A stretch of 64,000 nucleotides of DNA, taken from NCBI GenBank assembly GCA_013400975.1, contig WBMZ01006408.1, forward strand, positions 1-64,000, written 5' to 3'. The notes beneath the pieces are model-generated. The model worked only from the letters and a program-made list of their open reading frames with translations. It was not told the origin of the DNA and ran no database searches. The stretch comes from Atrichornis clamosus. Its lineage: Eukaryota > Chordata > Aves > Passeriformes > Menuridae. How positions within the stretch are numbered: position 1 is the first letter of the stretch; the number at the start of each line of letters is the position of its first letter. The position numbers and the translations under genes are program-made. Positions 24,107 through 36,894 of this stretch are shown one piece after another.

Positions 24107-27100
24107 AATTTATATTTGCTTTGAATTACATGTTTTCTGGTGTCAGCTTTAGAGGTAGATAAAACCTAGCTGCAGCGACAGCTTTTAAATCAGCTATCAT
24201 CTGTGCTTCAGTCAACAGAAACCTTTAATTAAAGCATTGAGTTACATGGGCTCTGGTTACCATATAACTAGCAACATCTTCAAATATTTGGATTGTAAAC
24301 AATCTTCATAACTTGGAGACAGGCATCATCTTTCCTACTTCACGTTGAAGGCTTTGCAGGCATTTTGTAGAGGTCTGGCAACAGGGAATGACAGAAGGAA
24401 GTGCTGATAAGGTGCTGCAGCTCAAGTAATAAGGTACTACAGGCAAAATACAGTAGATACGTAATGTTTTATGATCTCTTCTCTTCCTTGGTTTGTGAAA
24501 AAACTCTAGGATCTTGGCATTTTTATTATCCCAGACCTGGATTTGATGGTGTGCCAAGGCATGAAGCTCACTAAAGCTCTGGTCGAAAGTACAAAAGGAT
24601 GCTGATTTTACAGTACTTACTATCCAGCTGCTTTCAATAGGATAGAGCTACTTATTTATAAGGGATATCATAAGCTTCCTATTTAATTTTGCTCTTCAGA
24701 TTAAGGAGAAAGGACTTGCATATTAAAAAAGAGCACTGGACATTAGAAGGATTTATGGAGGAAAAGAACAACTGAAGGGATTCCTATTAGCTAGATGAAA
24801 AACATTAGATGTGCTAAATCAGTAGGTATTCTGATTAGTATGCAAGAAGTATGTGCTCAATCTAAATAGGCTGAGCTTGCTAAAACACTCCACAGACCAG
24901 ATGTAAATGGTATTCAGACAGCCCAGTAAGTATCTTTAAATTCTTACTCATATGAAAGCAATAGAATTTTGTATATCTGTACCTTTCTGTGAGTATCTAT
25001 TACAAATTATTTCTGCCCCATATTCCTCTACCTTCAGTCACAAAGTAGCCTGTGGTCTATAATCCAATACAAAAATACATGTCAAAGAGGACCCCTCACA
25101 GAAGAACAGACAAGAGAAGCAGCAGACGATGCTAGACATATGGCTATCTTTGGAAATCCTGCCCTCATCCAAAATGATGAAATTACTATATTTGCCTATT
25201 CCAAAAAGCACTTCGGGGTCTCTGGGTTTAGTTTCCATTTTAATAAAGCATTTCAGAAGAGGAGAAGCATCTAAGTGTAAAGCTGTGACCCAAACCAGTG
25301 TGTACCTGCCACCAACCCCTGTCGGATCGCAAGCTTATCAGGTTCACCAGAAAGTCTCTGCTTGATGACAGCTGCCCTAGACGAACCTGCTAATATTCAC
25401 CCTAAGCCTCAGCTATAAACTAGATGTCTCCTCCATCTTCCACTTTCCTTGAGAGATGAGTGCAGCAGGTCCTCTCCTGCGGTCATCAACTCTCAAAAAT
25501 GACACTTTAGGGATGTCACCTTCTCCCCCAGTCTCTGTGTATTAACTGTATTTTAATAGCTGCAGGCCTAGAAGGGGAGATTCAGCACCTTTCTCAGCCC
25601 ACCTCATCCCTTCTCATGGGGTATTTAATTGCCAAATGCAGTCCAGATTAGAAAGAGAGGTGGGGAAGAACAAAACAGAGACAAGAACAGTTCTGCACCT
25701 CTCTCCTTGGAGCTCTGTCACCACACAGTAAAAAATCCAGAGTTCATGGGACTCAACAGAAAGAGGGATAGCATGGAGGGGGCATCAGTCTGGAGCCTGG
25801 TCAGGATGGACTGGTCCCTGCTTCTGAGGCTGTGTTTGGGTTTTAATCAATAAGCACTCAGCGTTAAGTGTATAAACAGCCACTGAAGGAGCTCCAATCT
25901 GGGCCAATGCCTAAGAGAATGCTATTAAAATGCAACAGACATTGCCTCATTAAGAACCACACAGCACAAAATGTCCTATTTTGCAGAGCTAAGCATGAGA
26001 CACGTTGTCTTGTCTTGGAAGGTTTTTAAAGGGTTATGGTATCATATTCACCTCAACGGGGAGTTTTCAGTGACTCACCAAAGCCAGATCAGGTCATTAT
26101 GGCAATAGATTTTGCTATGCACAGAGACATATCCCCAATTCTGGAGTGCCCAGCACACTGCCCTGCACACATTTCTGTATTGGGCCACAGGACAGGCAAA
26201 TGCTGGGAATATTGTTATTGCTCTGGTATCCAACAGCCACAAGACCACTCCACTTCCAGCACCACCCTCAGGCACTTAACATTTATTTGCTTGTGTTCTC
26301 CCTACAATAGGTATACTTCTGTTTGTTTGGGTTATTTTGTGGGCTGCACTTTTAAATCCTTACTGCGTTGGTTAAAGAAGCAAGAACGCATTGCGTGTTC
26401 AAAGTAGTGTAGATATAGCTAGGAAGGCCCCCCTCCTCTAATTAAAACCACCCATTTGCTTTCAGTGTACAGAGAAACATAACACAGCAGGAAACAACTG
26501 TCATATCAAATACCCCCTTATGGTAATCGTGGTTAAATACCGACTTTTTAATGGTAACATACTGATACAGGTTTGGCAACAGATGCAAAAATAAGTAATC
26601 ACTTTTTCTGGAGGGCTACCAAAATGGCAGGTTTCCCAAGTCAATCAGTTCTCCCAGGGACTGGGAATGTAGAAAGCAATTTAGTGCTGCAAGGAATATG
26701 ACAATCTATTTATAATGGCACAGTGTGCAAGGCTGAGAGGAGAAACTGCAGCTGTTGTATAAGGATTATAAGTGACTGATTGTTTCTAACAAAATGTATT
26801 GCTATATCAGAAGGAAGTACAAGTTTAGCTGCCTGGCTGATTTTCTTTCCCTTGTACAGGTGTGGTGCCAGCTTGAATGAAATCAGGCACTAAGACTAAA
26901 AACGCCGTTTTGTGATCTCCCCCTTTCCTGGGTAGCCTTTGTCAACTCTCTTGGGGACTTCATGCCTCAGAACTCATCCAGCCTTTGTTAAAATGAAGAG
27001 AAAGGCTAGTCCAGATTCAGAAGACCCCACGGGAGCATCACAAGGGATAGAGAACATCCCTAAGTGTTAAATAATAGTCCTCCCTGTTCAGTTCTGGAAA

Positions 27101-27439
27101 AAGCTTTGCTTCCTGTTTCATATCTACTTCTTTTCCAGCTGCCATATGTATTTGTACGGCCTGTTAAATAACAGTCACTCCATCCTAGGGGAAGGCTGCT
27201 TGCCAGTGCAGAAAAGCAAATGATTCCTGCCTTCTATGTACAGCACATTACACATGCCAGATGTTAATAATGATTATTATGTTTAGAATCAAGGACACAA
27301 AAATGAGCAAATAACAAAATTACCAAAGCACCCAAAGCCACCCACTTTGAAGAAACCATGGTCCAGCAGCTGACCCATCCACAGGAGACTTGGGTCCATA
27401 CTGTGCTTTCCACCCTAGTTTGAAAGGGCCCAAGGACTA

Positions 27440-27456
27440 CAGCAGCAGCAGCAGCA
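27440..27456. repeat. Short CAG trinucleotide tract
   Basis: Five CAG units plus CA. It lies in non-coding sequence as far as I can tell and is too short to be unusual, but it may be a polymorphic microsatellite. Confidence 0.85.
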
Positions 27457-28577
27457 TGGGACTTCTTCAGCAACATATGCAAGGCCCTACATCCTTCATA
27501 AAGACTGAAACAGAAAACAGGCTTAGCAGAGCATGCTTTTATCAAGTAGGATGCTAAGCATGATCTTCTTGTTAATATAAGCAAGGGGACATTTTGCTCA
27601 TTGATGTGGTTAACCATAGTGCAGGGTGTAGTCTATCTCCTAAATGTGTGCTCATGCTTTCCCTGAAAGAAGATAATCCAGGCCTGATGACTTCTTTCCT
27701 ACACTCTTATCAATTACATATTCAGCTGAAATCAGGGAGACAGAGAGGAGTCAGCTGAAAAACCTTTTGCATGTAAATCTCTGTATTTTATACCCTCTAT
27801 GCCCTTGGAGTATGCGTTTTCCATGGCTGTTTGGTGGAAAGAGACCTAGTCCTCAGCTTATGCATCCCACTACCCCAACTTCCTCAAAGCCAAACACCAG
27901 CAGATACTTAGGAGCCCTTGAGTCTCTTGATTATGGAGACACAGGGCTGGTAAAGGCACGCAGACAGTTAACCTGTCCTGCACTGCTTTGCCTTTCCCTG
28001 GATCATTCTCTGGCACATGAAGGTCTGACACACACACTCGGGCTGTGGCCAGTGCCGGTGCTCCCGTGGGTTGTTTTCAGCTACTGCGGTACATCCTGGA
28101 TATGTGCCACTTCCACACGTTTTTTCTCCCAGCTGGAAAAAGCCCCCGATTATTTGGCAGGCCAGCTACAGTGCCAGCTAGTGACACCCAGAGATGCCAC
28201 CCCACCAGGCGGGGGTCACCCCAACATTGAGACAAAGCAGAAGCAGACTGCAGTACATCATTAAAGAACAGATCAGGCACCTGGCTGCTGCAATCCAGCC
28301 ACCAGCAGCCCTTGATTTCCACCTGGCTGTAGCATGACACGTCACCTACCTGCACAAACCCTGCACCTGGAGGAGGCGGGGTGGGGCTTTGTGCTGTTTG
28401 TGAAGAGGTTTATTGCTCTTTGCATCATACAGACAGCTGAGGCAATGCAACGCTACCTGCTCTCCCAGCCCTGCCCAGTGGCACAGAGGGAAAAGTCATC
28501 TTTTGTTACATTCTAGATGGGCAGCTGGGGCATGGGGGTTAGGCAGATCTCTCTATAAATCCACACAGTCCTAGCAG

Positions 28578-28745
28578 ACTGTTCTCATATTTCTACAGCA
28601 CCTTTCATCAGGGATCTTAAAGCACTTTGAAACACCAAACACCACCAAACCCTATAAGGACTGGGTATCAATGGGAAACTGGGAGAGAGCTCTTGCAATG
28701 CCTTGTTTCAGCAGGCTGGTGTAAGAACAAGAAACCACATGGGTA
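28578..28745 (-). repeat. MIR/CORE-SINE-like ancient remnant
   Basis: The plus strand reads in the order expected of a reversed MIR-type SINE: 'acagcacctttcatcagggatcttaaagcactttgaaa', then 'aaccctataaggactgggtat', then 'caatgggaaactgggagaga'. A degraded 'ttgccttg..cagc' stretch follows. The word order (agcgcttta, aaccctatgaggtaggtat, ggggaaactgaggc) is that of the MIR 3' half and core. Similarity is partial throughout, so this is a probable but old copy. Confidence 0.45.
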
Positions 28746-31315
28746 ACCTGAGAAACGGTGTGTGCAGCTTCAGGGGATTTTTGCTTCTAGAAAGTTTCCA
28801 TTTGCATCTTTCAAAACTTTCTCTTTTAAAACATCAATTAAAAGATAATTTAAATGATGTTCAGAGACAAACCCCTAATCCTGGTACTTTCTGGAAACCT
28901 CAAGTCATCTCCACAGCTCTGTTTCGTGCACTAATGCTCTCCAGCCATTGCCAATGTATGATAGCATGCACATAGATGGTCTGAATACATCAAGCAGTGA
29001 TAACAAGAAGCCAATGCAATTATTCTTCACTTTTCAACACTGGAGAATGAATTAAAGTAGTGTTTTAAAATTGAAACTAACTTATGCCATTAAGAGGTAT
29101 ATTTTTACCCCTTCAGCTTAGTGCAATGAGGCCTTACTGCAATTTAAATTAGACCTAATCGGTTTTCAGTAACTAAATACAAGACTTCAATATCATCTAC
29201 CCTTTGGCCTCCTCTAAACTGTAGGACCTGGATATATGACCCATCTCCATGCTAGAAATGGCACAGGTACACAGGATTCTTTCTCCTTCCTCCTCTAAAC
29301 AGCCTAGTTTCTATGGGAAAGAAAACCACTCACAGAGGCCAAAGGCAGCTGCAGAATGCCCCATACAGGCTCACGGGGCACCTGCAGAGCATTTCTGCCC
29401 CACTCTTCAGCCACAGGTCCTCTGGGTGGTTGTGCCAGAGCAGAAGCTCAATTTCTCCAGTCCATCACAATGTGGCAAGAAGACATCACTCCAGGAGGAT
29501 CAGAGGCAAGAACACAGCAGGTGGGGATTGCTATAAGCAATCAAAGCAATCCCACTGGATCTGGGAGCTGAGAGAGCCCCCAGGCAATCCCTGCTCTGTG
29601 GTTCCCTCCCTAAATCGCATGCACCCCCACCCTTTCCTAAAGCCAAAGGACAGAAAGAAGGCCTTTGCCTGCATCTGAGAGTCCATCTTCTCTGGGAAAT
29701 TTTTCTCTGTAAGCTATCATCATCAGGTACAGGATCACAGCAAAAACACCTGGCTCAGGATCCTCTTTCGCCTTAAATCCCAGAGCTTTACCCCTCAAAC
29801 CATTGCAGTTGCTCCTGAAAAGAGAGGGCAGCAGTTCCTTTGGGGTGAATGGGTGCAAGGGAAGTATGGAAATTTACGGCAGCAGACAGGTACCCGGTGG
29901 ATTTGGGTCTTCACTGCAGCTAAAGGTACTGACAGCCGCCTTATGCAGTCATATCCTGCAACTGCACCTCAGCAGCAGCAAAACCAGGTAGAGAGGAGGA
30001 ACAGCGCTTCATCTTAAACCTAGAAGCTCTCTGATGAGGAATGCCCACGCTGAGATGAAGGTTGCTTCATTTTAGTAGCTCGATCCTGCACATATCTCTT
30101 CAACTGCAGTCTTTTTATTAGTCATATTTTCATAGGTGCCAAGAATCTAGCTACAAAGAACAACTCAGGCATGGAAAAAGTTAGTTCTTTGTGGTATCAC
30201 ATTTTAGATGAAAAACCACTTCCTCTCTTGCACAGCAAAGCAAGAAAGCGTAGGCTTTGGTTTTATCAGTCATTGCATCTGTGCCTTCTTAGCAAGTTTA
30301 AAGTCTGTGAGCCAAAAATGTATCTTTCCCTCTTTGACATTCATGTAAATCTGAAACATGTAGAGCTTCATTGGAGTTTACAATGGTAAAAATGATGAAT
30401 GCTGGAATTTTGCTTTTTTCATTCAAGAACAAATTGTTTCACAGAATAATATGCTTCCACTTGAGAAGGCTCAGCAGTTATTTCTCAAACTACACCAACA
30501 AACCACATGGATTTTCAACGTGCTGCTGCACACGGATTCAGGGCGGGTTTCAGGTGAGTTATCTGCTGGGGGGTAACAGCATGACTCTGTAGGGACAGGG
30601 GTCGCTGGGGAAAAGGAAGCAGTCAGTATTGCTCACACCCCTTCTGGCTGGTCCCTTCCAGTCACACCACAGTCTGGTTTAACCATTTAAAGAACAAACC
30701 TTTTCCTCTTCTAGCAATTGTTATTACTTCCACTTCTCATTATTACAGCAGAAAACCACAACTACCTATTTTAAGGTTATCTTTATATCCTGAATTTTCA
30801 CTAGGAGAGTAAAAAAAGGTTGGCAGTGGGCAGGTGTACCTTTCCCTCATGGTTAGATATTCAGGTATCTTCAAGAGGGACGTTACTTCTTCAGTCTCTT
30901 TCCTCAGTTGAGCTAAGTGTAATTCTCAGTGTACTTCTGTGGTCATCCATAACTTTTCTATCTGCCTGTCTGCTTAGCTAGCTGTCTGGTTTGATATTTC
31001 TAGTTTGCACTTAACCAGGCTGGATATTTCCCCTTTGTCTTTCCCCATAGTCATATGCATCAATCAGAGCTTTTTAAATTCTTTTTGCAGCAGATAGGGA
31101 AGAAATATAGTTGGAGCCATGCTTATCCAATGCTTCCAAAGAAGAAATCAACACCACACAAGAGGTTCTGGCTGTATCAATCTTAAGATGTGGTAATAAT
31201 TTGAAATAGAATATAGGCCTATAAAGTATGGGGGAAAAAAGAGCAATAACATCCTGTACTTATGTAAGAAAAATGTTGACCTCTTAGTCAGAACTCCAAT
31301 ATGGCTAATAACAAT

Positions 31316-31446
31316 ATATCCCTGTGAGGTAAAGGCCTGGGTTTTATTATAATCATTTAACCAATGAATAATTTCAGATATAGAAAAGACAAAATAATTT
31401 ATGCTAAAATTACACCCATTCTGGTAGCAGAACAGGAAACGATGCC
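31316..31446 (-). repeat. Possible MIR-like remnant
   Basis: The words 'atatccctgtgaggtaaaggcctgggttttattataatcattt' and, about 100 bp on, 'gtagcagaacaggaaacgatgcccagg' sit in the order and approximate spacing of a reversed MIR-like SINE. The middle is not recognisable. This is weak and could be coincidence. Confidence 0.25.
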
Positions 31447-32284
31447 CAGGTGACCTTCTTTAAGAATGAGATTTTCACATTCCTAAGCCATTAATAACTG
31501 GTATAATTGTTGAGGGTATTTAATTCATTGGTTTTAATAAAGTATGACAATAGCTGATGAACATTTCACCAGAATGTCACTGCTATCACTTTCCCTCTGG
31601 CACCTCAGCTTTACAGTGTTCAGAAAACAGTTTCAGCATTCCCATTTGAGTTTTTCAATAACAAATCTCAAATCTCTAGTCAGTCTAGAATATTATATTA
31701 CCAATCTTTTTCAGAAACATCATCATTCACACATCCTGCACCTACTGACTAAATAGAAGGCAAAACCATCCGTCACTGGAATTAGTCTCCCACACAGTTG
31801 TCACTTCTAAGAAACGGAGATCCAATGCTTCGTTTCCAATCTCCAGTCATTCCCATCTCTTGATATCTGACATACAACACATTGTTGGATGACACCCTCC
31901 AACACTCTTTGCCCCAGATTTTTGCTCTTACAAGTCTGATACACCAAAATCCTTGGCCTGTTTCTATGATTACAGAACAGTCTCTCTACCATGCTGCTGA
32001 TTTTTCATACTCACAGTTGTATTTTGTGGCAATATTTTGTATGAAGTCATTTTATATAAAAGGTTGAGCTCTGGGGAAAATTTAAACTCTACCCCTCCAG
32101 GAATTACTGAGTTTGTTGACTGTGAGGAGAAAAAAAATCTCCAAATTTTCAAACTTTTTAAAAACATTTTAAACAAGTACAACTAATTAGAGTCTGATCA
32201 AAGCCAAGTGAAGCCCTCTGGAGCAGCTGCATTCCCTATATTTGTGAAAATCAGGCCATTTAGACAGTTATTTAAATAAGGAGT

Positions 32285-32350
32285 ATTGGAACTAAGCCAA
32301 AGCCCTTTGAAATCAATGGGACTTTTTAATGACTTCAATGCAATTTGTAT
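32285..32350. repeat. Possible ancient amniote repeat fragment
   Basis: The segment 'ccctttgaaatcaatgggactttttaatgacttcaatgcaattt' resembles a palindromic, transposon-derived repeat common in reptile and bird DNA, whose arms read 'attgaagtcaatggga' and 'attgacttcaatggga'. Both arms are partly present in the right relation. The match is from memory and short. Confidence 0.35.
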
Positions 32351-32459
32351 CATAGTGTTAGAAAATAACCTATTTTATTTAATTCATTGTTGCTGCTAGC
32401 TGCTCCAAAATAGACTGAGACATTTTTCAGTTGCAGAATCTACATAGGGTGAATAAATT

Positions 32460-33735
32460 CACACAGAATTGCTTAAGTGGAAAGAGGCCTCTTGAGATCA
32501 TCTAGTCCAAGCCCCCAGGCAGGGCCAGCTAAAGCAGGTTGCCTGAGACCATGTCCAGTTGAGTTTTGAGTATCTTGGAAGACGGAGACTCCATAACCCC
32601 TCTGGGCAACCTGTGCCAGTGTTTAACTACCCTCACAGTTAAAAAAAAAACCCAAACAAACCAATCATTTACTGCTTTCCCCTCATCCACCAAGGTAGCA
32701 ATAACATTGTAGAAGGCAACGTGGTTGCTCAAGGATGATTTCATCTTTATAAATCAATCCACGCTGACAACTCCAAATCACTTTCTTGTCCTTCATGTGG
32801 TAGGAAATGCCTTCCAGGAAGTTTTTCTCCTTCACCTTCCCAGACATTGAGGTGAGGATGACCAGCCTGCAGTTCCTCAGATGTCCTTCCTGCCTTTCTT
32901 GGTAAAGAAGATCCACAGGATCTTCAGGAACCTCTCCCAGTCATAATGACCATTTGACATTGTCAAAGATAATCAAGAGTGGCCTTGCAATGATATCAGC
33001 CAGCTCCCTCAACTCTCAGGAGTGCATGTCCAGAGTGGTTAAGTGCTCCCTAGTCTAAGCCTCCTTCCCTCAGGATAAGTCCTCCTTGTTCCAGATTTTC
33101 CTCTAGTCACAGGGACCTGGGATTCCCAAAGGCTTATTTTACTGGTCAAATCTGAAGCAAAGACAACATCTGCTGTCCTGTGCTCATTTTCCTACTTTTC
33201 AGGGTGGTTATTCCTTGAGCTTGGAGGAGATGATCCTTGAATGTCACCCAGCTCTTCTGGAGCACTTGTCTCTCCAGGGCCATGTCCCACGGGATTCTTC
33301 CAAGCAGGTCTATTAGGCGGAAGTCTGCTGTCCAGAAATTCAGGATTTCTTGCCCTGCTCCATCCTCTCAGTCCTGAACTCCACTATCTTATAGTTACTG
33401 CAGTCAAGGCAAACTTTGATGTATCTCCCAGCCTACTTCTTCCTTGCCTGGTTCAGGTCCAGGAAAACATCTTTCCCTCTTGGCTCCTTGACTATTTGTG
33501 CTAGAAAGGTTGTCATCAGGACACTCCAGAAACTTCCTGGATTGCTTGAGCCCTGCTGTATTATCCTTCTACCAGCTATTGAGAGGATCGTCCACGAAGA
33601 CAAGGGTGTATGAACATGAGGATTCTTTAATTTGTTTGAAGGCCTCATCTATTACTTCTTACTTATCGGGAGGTCCATAGCAGATACCCCATAAAACAGC
33701 ATCCATATCAGACAGCCAGCTCCTGGTCCATTCCA
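32460..33735 (-). mobile_element. CR1 LINE, internally deleted copy with 3' tail, RT and endonuclease parts
   Basis: An old minus-strand CR1. From low to high coordinates (element 3' to 5') the pieces are in the expected order. The 3' tail is at about 32462-32640 ('gagatcatctagtccaagccccc', 'gggcaacctgtgccagtgt'). Antisense reverse-transcriptase ORF2 follows at about 32700-33170 ('cactttcttgtccttcatgtgg', 'agtggccttgcaatgatatcagccagctcc', 'acctgggattcc'). Antisense endonuclease and the following ORF2 sequence are at about 33225-33735 ('ccatgtcccacgggattcttccaagcaggtc', 'ttcctggattgcttgagccctgctg', 'tatcgggaggtccatagcagatacccc'). Segments between these, including much of the RT-endonuclease linker and the RT catalytic region, are missing. 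The remaining frames are broken by stops and indels. It is a dead copy, and the open frames inside it (such as 33241-33504 plus) are not genes. Confidence 0.93.
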
Positions 33736-34640
33736 AGGCAAAAGTGGTCAAAAATCAATTTACAAGTCCCTATAAGTAAGAAAGGACCATATTTTTGTAG
33801 TCATTTCAACTTAATAAAAAGCGCAACACCCCAAAAAATACAAACACCCAACTCCACAACTGGGTGCACTGCAGAAGTTCATCGTTCCAGGTCTACCTTC
33901 AGTTTTGGAATGCCACACATGGCAACACTCAAATGTGTGACTAAACACTCAAAGACTGCTTAGCTCAGAGTTAATGTTTTATATCTGGCCTCTGATGAAA
34001 AGGAGATTAACAGTGATGGTGCAGGCCTGAGCTAGAACCCACTAAAATGTTTCACTTTAGAAACGGGAGGAGTTTTAGAGAGGTACAGACCACGAGGTGA
34101 TAAATCAGGAAGGAGCCCTGGGAGCAGCCTGTGCTGAGCTGTGCAAGCACAAATGTTGGCAGAGCTGGTGATTTCACAGCGAGTCCAGCATGTCCTGGTG
34201 CATTGTCCCTGTTGTCCATGGCATGGTGCCGGAGCATCCTGCAGTCACAGTGAGCCATGCATGGCTGAGGCCACCAGGACAATATGCCCGGGACTCCAGC
34301 CCTGATAGAAACTATTCAGGAGTTGTAACTAGGGTCTGCAGAGAGTCCAGACCACCAAGCCAGTCCACAGTGACAAGGTAGTTCTGAGGTCCAGCTGGAA
34401 AGCTGAGTCCAGGGGTGAGGATCTGACTCCAACAGGGTACCTGTCCAGGTGCAACAGCAGGCTACAGAGGCACTCCCAAGCAAAGGGAGTTGATGCTTTT
34501 AGGGATAGGGAACAAACATACAGCCATCCCACCTGGAGAAGGAGAAGGTCAGGGCCATCCACCCCCAGGAGGACACAGGAAATCCAGAGACATCTGGATA
34601 TAGGAGAGCCTTTCTATTTGTGAGGCAGCATTTCGCAGAA
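33736..34640. other. Non-coding DNA between CR1 copies
   Basis: About 900 bases with no recognisable gene, RNA or repeat. The overlapping frames on both strands at 34052-34562 do not resemble any protein I know. Confidence 0.55.
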
Positions 34641-34737
34641 TAAAACCATAGAATTATTTAGGCTCCAAGATCACCAAGTCCAACCATAAACCTAACACTG
34701 CCAAGTTCACCACTAAGCCAATGTCCCTAGAAATATG
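34641..34737 (-). mobile_element. CR1 LINE, short 3' tail scrap
   Basis: The plus strand reads 'accatagaattatttaggctccaagatcaccaagtccaaccataaacctaacactgccaagttcaccactaagccaatgtccc'. This is the antisense of the extreme 3' end of a CR1. The wording is of the same subfamily as the copy starting at 45063 ('accatcaagtccaactgttaacccagcactgccaagctcatcactaagccatgtcccc'). Only about 100 bp remain. Confidence 0.85.
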
Positions 34738-36894
34738 TTTGCCACAAGGGAAGATTGCTATTTTCCTTTAATTTTGACACAGTGAGATCCCTCTCAGGCC
34801 TTGTTTCTACGCTGCTCAGCCTCTCCTTTACTTCACAGGGCTATTTTCTGTTGCTCTAATAATAGAACACACTGTAATGCTCATGACTAACACATAATTC
34901 TTGATGCAATCCAGGTCCTACCTCGGCTTGTCTGGAGTTCAATCTTGACTGTCTAGCAATTGCTGAAAATGAAACTCAGACAGAAACTAAGCCATGCTTG
35001 ACTGAGCATAGAATTTATTATTCAACTCCCTGTTACTATTATATATGGCTCAATTATCATCTCCTGCCTCTTTCAGAAATCTGGATATGCACAATGATAG
35101 ATATTACTGAGACCTCACAAGAAACAGAATCATCCTGTGCCTGAATCCAATGCTCTTCCTTTAGTTTCTTGTTTCACATCTGTATGAGAGTCCATCACTT
35201 TCTACAAATCTGAATTATTTCAAGTCCCAGTTGGCTTGTTTCCCTAAATACTGTTGCCTTGGTTAAAGACCCACCATGGTACCTCTCTACAAATAATTTG
35301 AATCTAAAAGTTTCTACTGCATATTAGTCTGAGGCCTCAGTCTGCCCTTTTGACTAACATTTTTAAAGACTTAATAGTTGTTTTACTGCATCATTATTAG
35401 GACGTTTGAGAGGTAAGTGCTCCACTGCTTTCTCCAGCCAGGAGGAAGTGTGATTTGTGCAGTTCAGCATTTACACAATGACCTTTCAGCAGGTGGAAAA
35501 GAAAGGGCAAGTAGAAAGCTGCATCACAACTGCATGCTTTCTATAAGGTCATCTATATTATATAAAATCTCTCTATCCATTTACAGATAATGTATAATAT
35601 GACATATCAATACATACATAAAAATGGTATTGATTCCTCCCTTGCCAGCCCTCTTGTTTATGTAAAGATTTCATGGGGACATCTGTATTTTTGGAAAGTG
35701 CTTTAAGGCATTTCTCTCAAATATGCTGCAAATATGGAAATTGATTGATTGATTGACCTCGTTGTGAGACTAGTGTTAATAAAACTCACTGGCAAGTTAT
35801 CAAGAGGCATAAAACAATGCCATCTCTTTCCCCAAGAGGCAGAAGCACTTTCCCTGACTCTTTGCAATGGTTCATTTGCAAGTCTCAAGGTCACAGTGGG
35901 TAAATCTCCATCACCCTTTGCTGTCCCTCCTTGGCTGTCTCGCTGCCTGCTGTTTAACCAGCAGTGATGAAAGCTGGTGATCAGACTGTGGAGGCTGGGC
36001 AGCAAAAGCACGTCTGGTGTGCACTGCAGCTGCACAGAAACAAGGTATGATCCCAGTGTTTTGGAAGTGGCCCCTTCCTGCTGTGACACTGAGATGAGGC
36101 TGCATCAGGCAACATCTGGCTCCACATCACAAGAATAGCACTGCAACCCCTCGGGTGCCAGCATCCCATTCCCAGGGCAGGTGAGAGCTTTGGTCCCATC
36201 TTCCACCAGCCTTCAAAGGAAACAGGACTCCAGAGTCAGGGGATTGTTCCCTGATCTTTAGAAAAATATGTTAAATCTTTGCCTAAGACTATTGTTCTAT
36301 TTTCCAGTGTGCTGGCCATCTGATATTGTAATGACAAGTAATGGTGCCTCAGACACTTCCTCTGCTGTTCACGATCCCATCTCCTAATTGTCAGATCTTC
36401 AGACTAATGAATACATTGATAATTTAAAGCAGCTCACAAACTATCGCTGCTCCTTCAGATGTTTATTCTTCTACTGAATCCATGAATCCATGTGAACAAT
36501 TGTTACATATTCTTTTCCTAAAGGGCAGTCTGTCTTTTTACAAAGACATCCAGAGCTGAGGATCCACTGCTGCCACTAGCAGTTTTCCCAGTGACTGATC
36601 AACATAGACCAGTAAAAACATTTTCTCAACTTCAGCTGAGCTTACCTCTTGGTTTGTATTGTATGGTTTTTCCCCACTAAATTCAGTCTCTGTTTAGATT
36701 CAATACCTGCTGTATTCCACATTTATTTGGCTTATATTTCATTACCAAGGAACCTCCTGATCTTATTTTTCAACAAGTGAAGCGTGATGAGTTCATCAAA
36801 TTCTGGAGTTTTTCTCCAAACACAGGAATCTTTTCCCACTTTTTCTTTAAGTAAGATCAACAGAACCAGACAGATTGTTTCACTGTTGCAATCC
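34738..36894. other. Non-coding DNA
   Basis: AT-rich unique sequence with no recognisable exon or repeat except a short ATTG tract at 35740-35756. Frames at 35703-36199 on the minus strand (up to 128 codons) overlap one another in different registers and show no domain. Confidence 0.55.
35740..35756. repeat. ATTG microsatellite, about four units
   Basis: Four consecutive ATTG units plus A. It is a short simple repeat that could vary in length. Confidence 0.85.

Larger units (their letters stand above)
18341..32459. other. Non-coding DNA, intron or intergenic
   Basis: About 14 kb with no recognisable coding exon or RNA gene. The longest open frames are 19903-20400 (165 codons, plus), 27767-28264 (165, plus) and 22738-23160 (140, minus). 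All lack domain signatures and overlap frames on the opposite strand. Visible content is limited to small items: a tandem 9-bp word at 18497-18514, a locally CpG-enriched block at 20180-20420, and a 14-base poly(T) at 24093-24106. There is also a five-unit CAG tract at 27440-27456 and weak ancient SINE-like remnants near 28.6, 31.3 and 32.3 kb. The stretch around 21.4-22.7 kb is notably AT-rich. Confidence 0.6.

Noticed and set aside
27767..28264. 165-codon plus-strand frame
   Set aside because: Pro/Ser/Leu-rich without domains, with minus-strand frame 28077-28355 overlapping. I considered a pseudogene but matched no parent.
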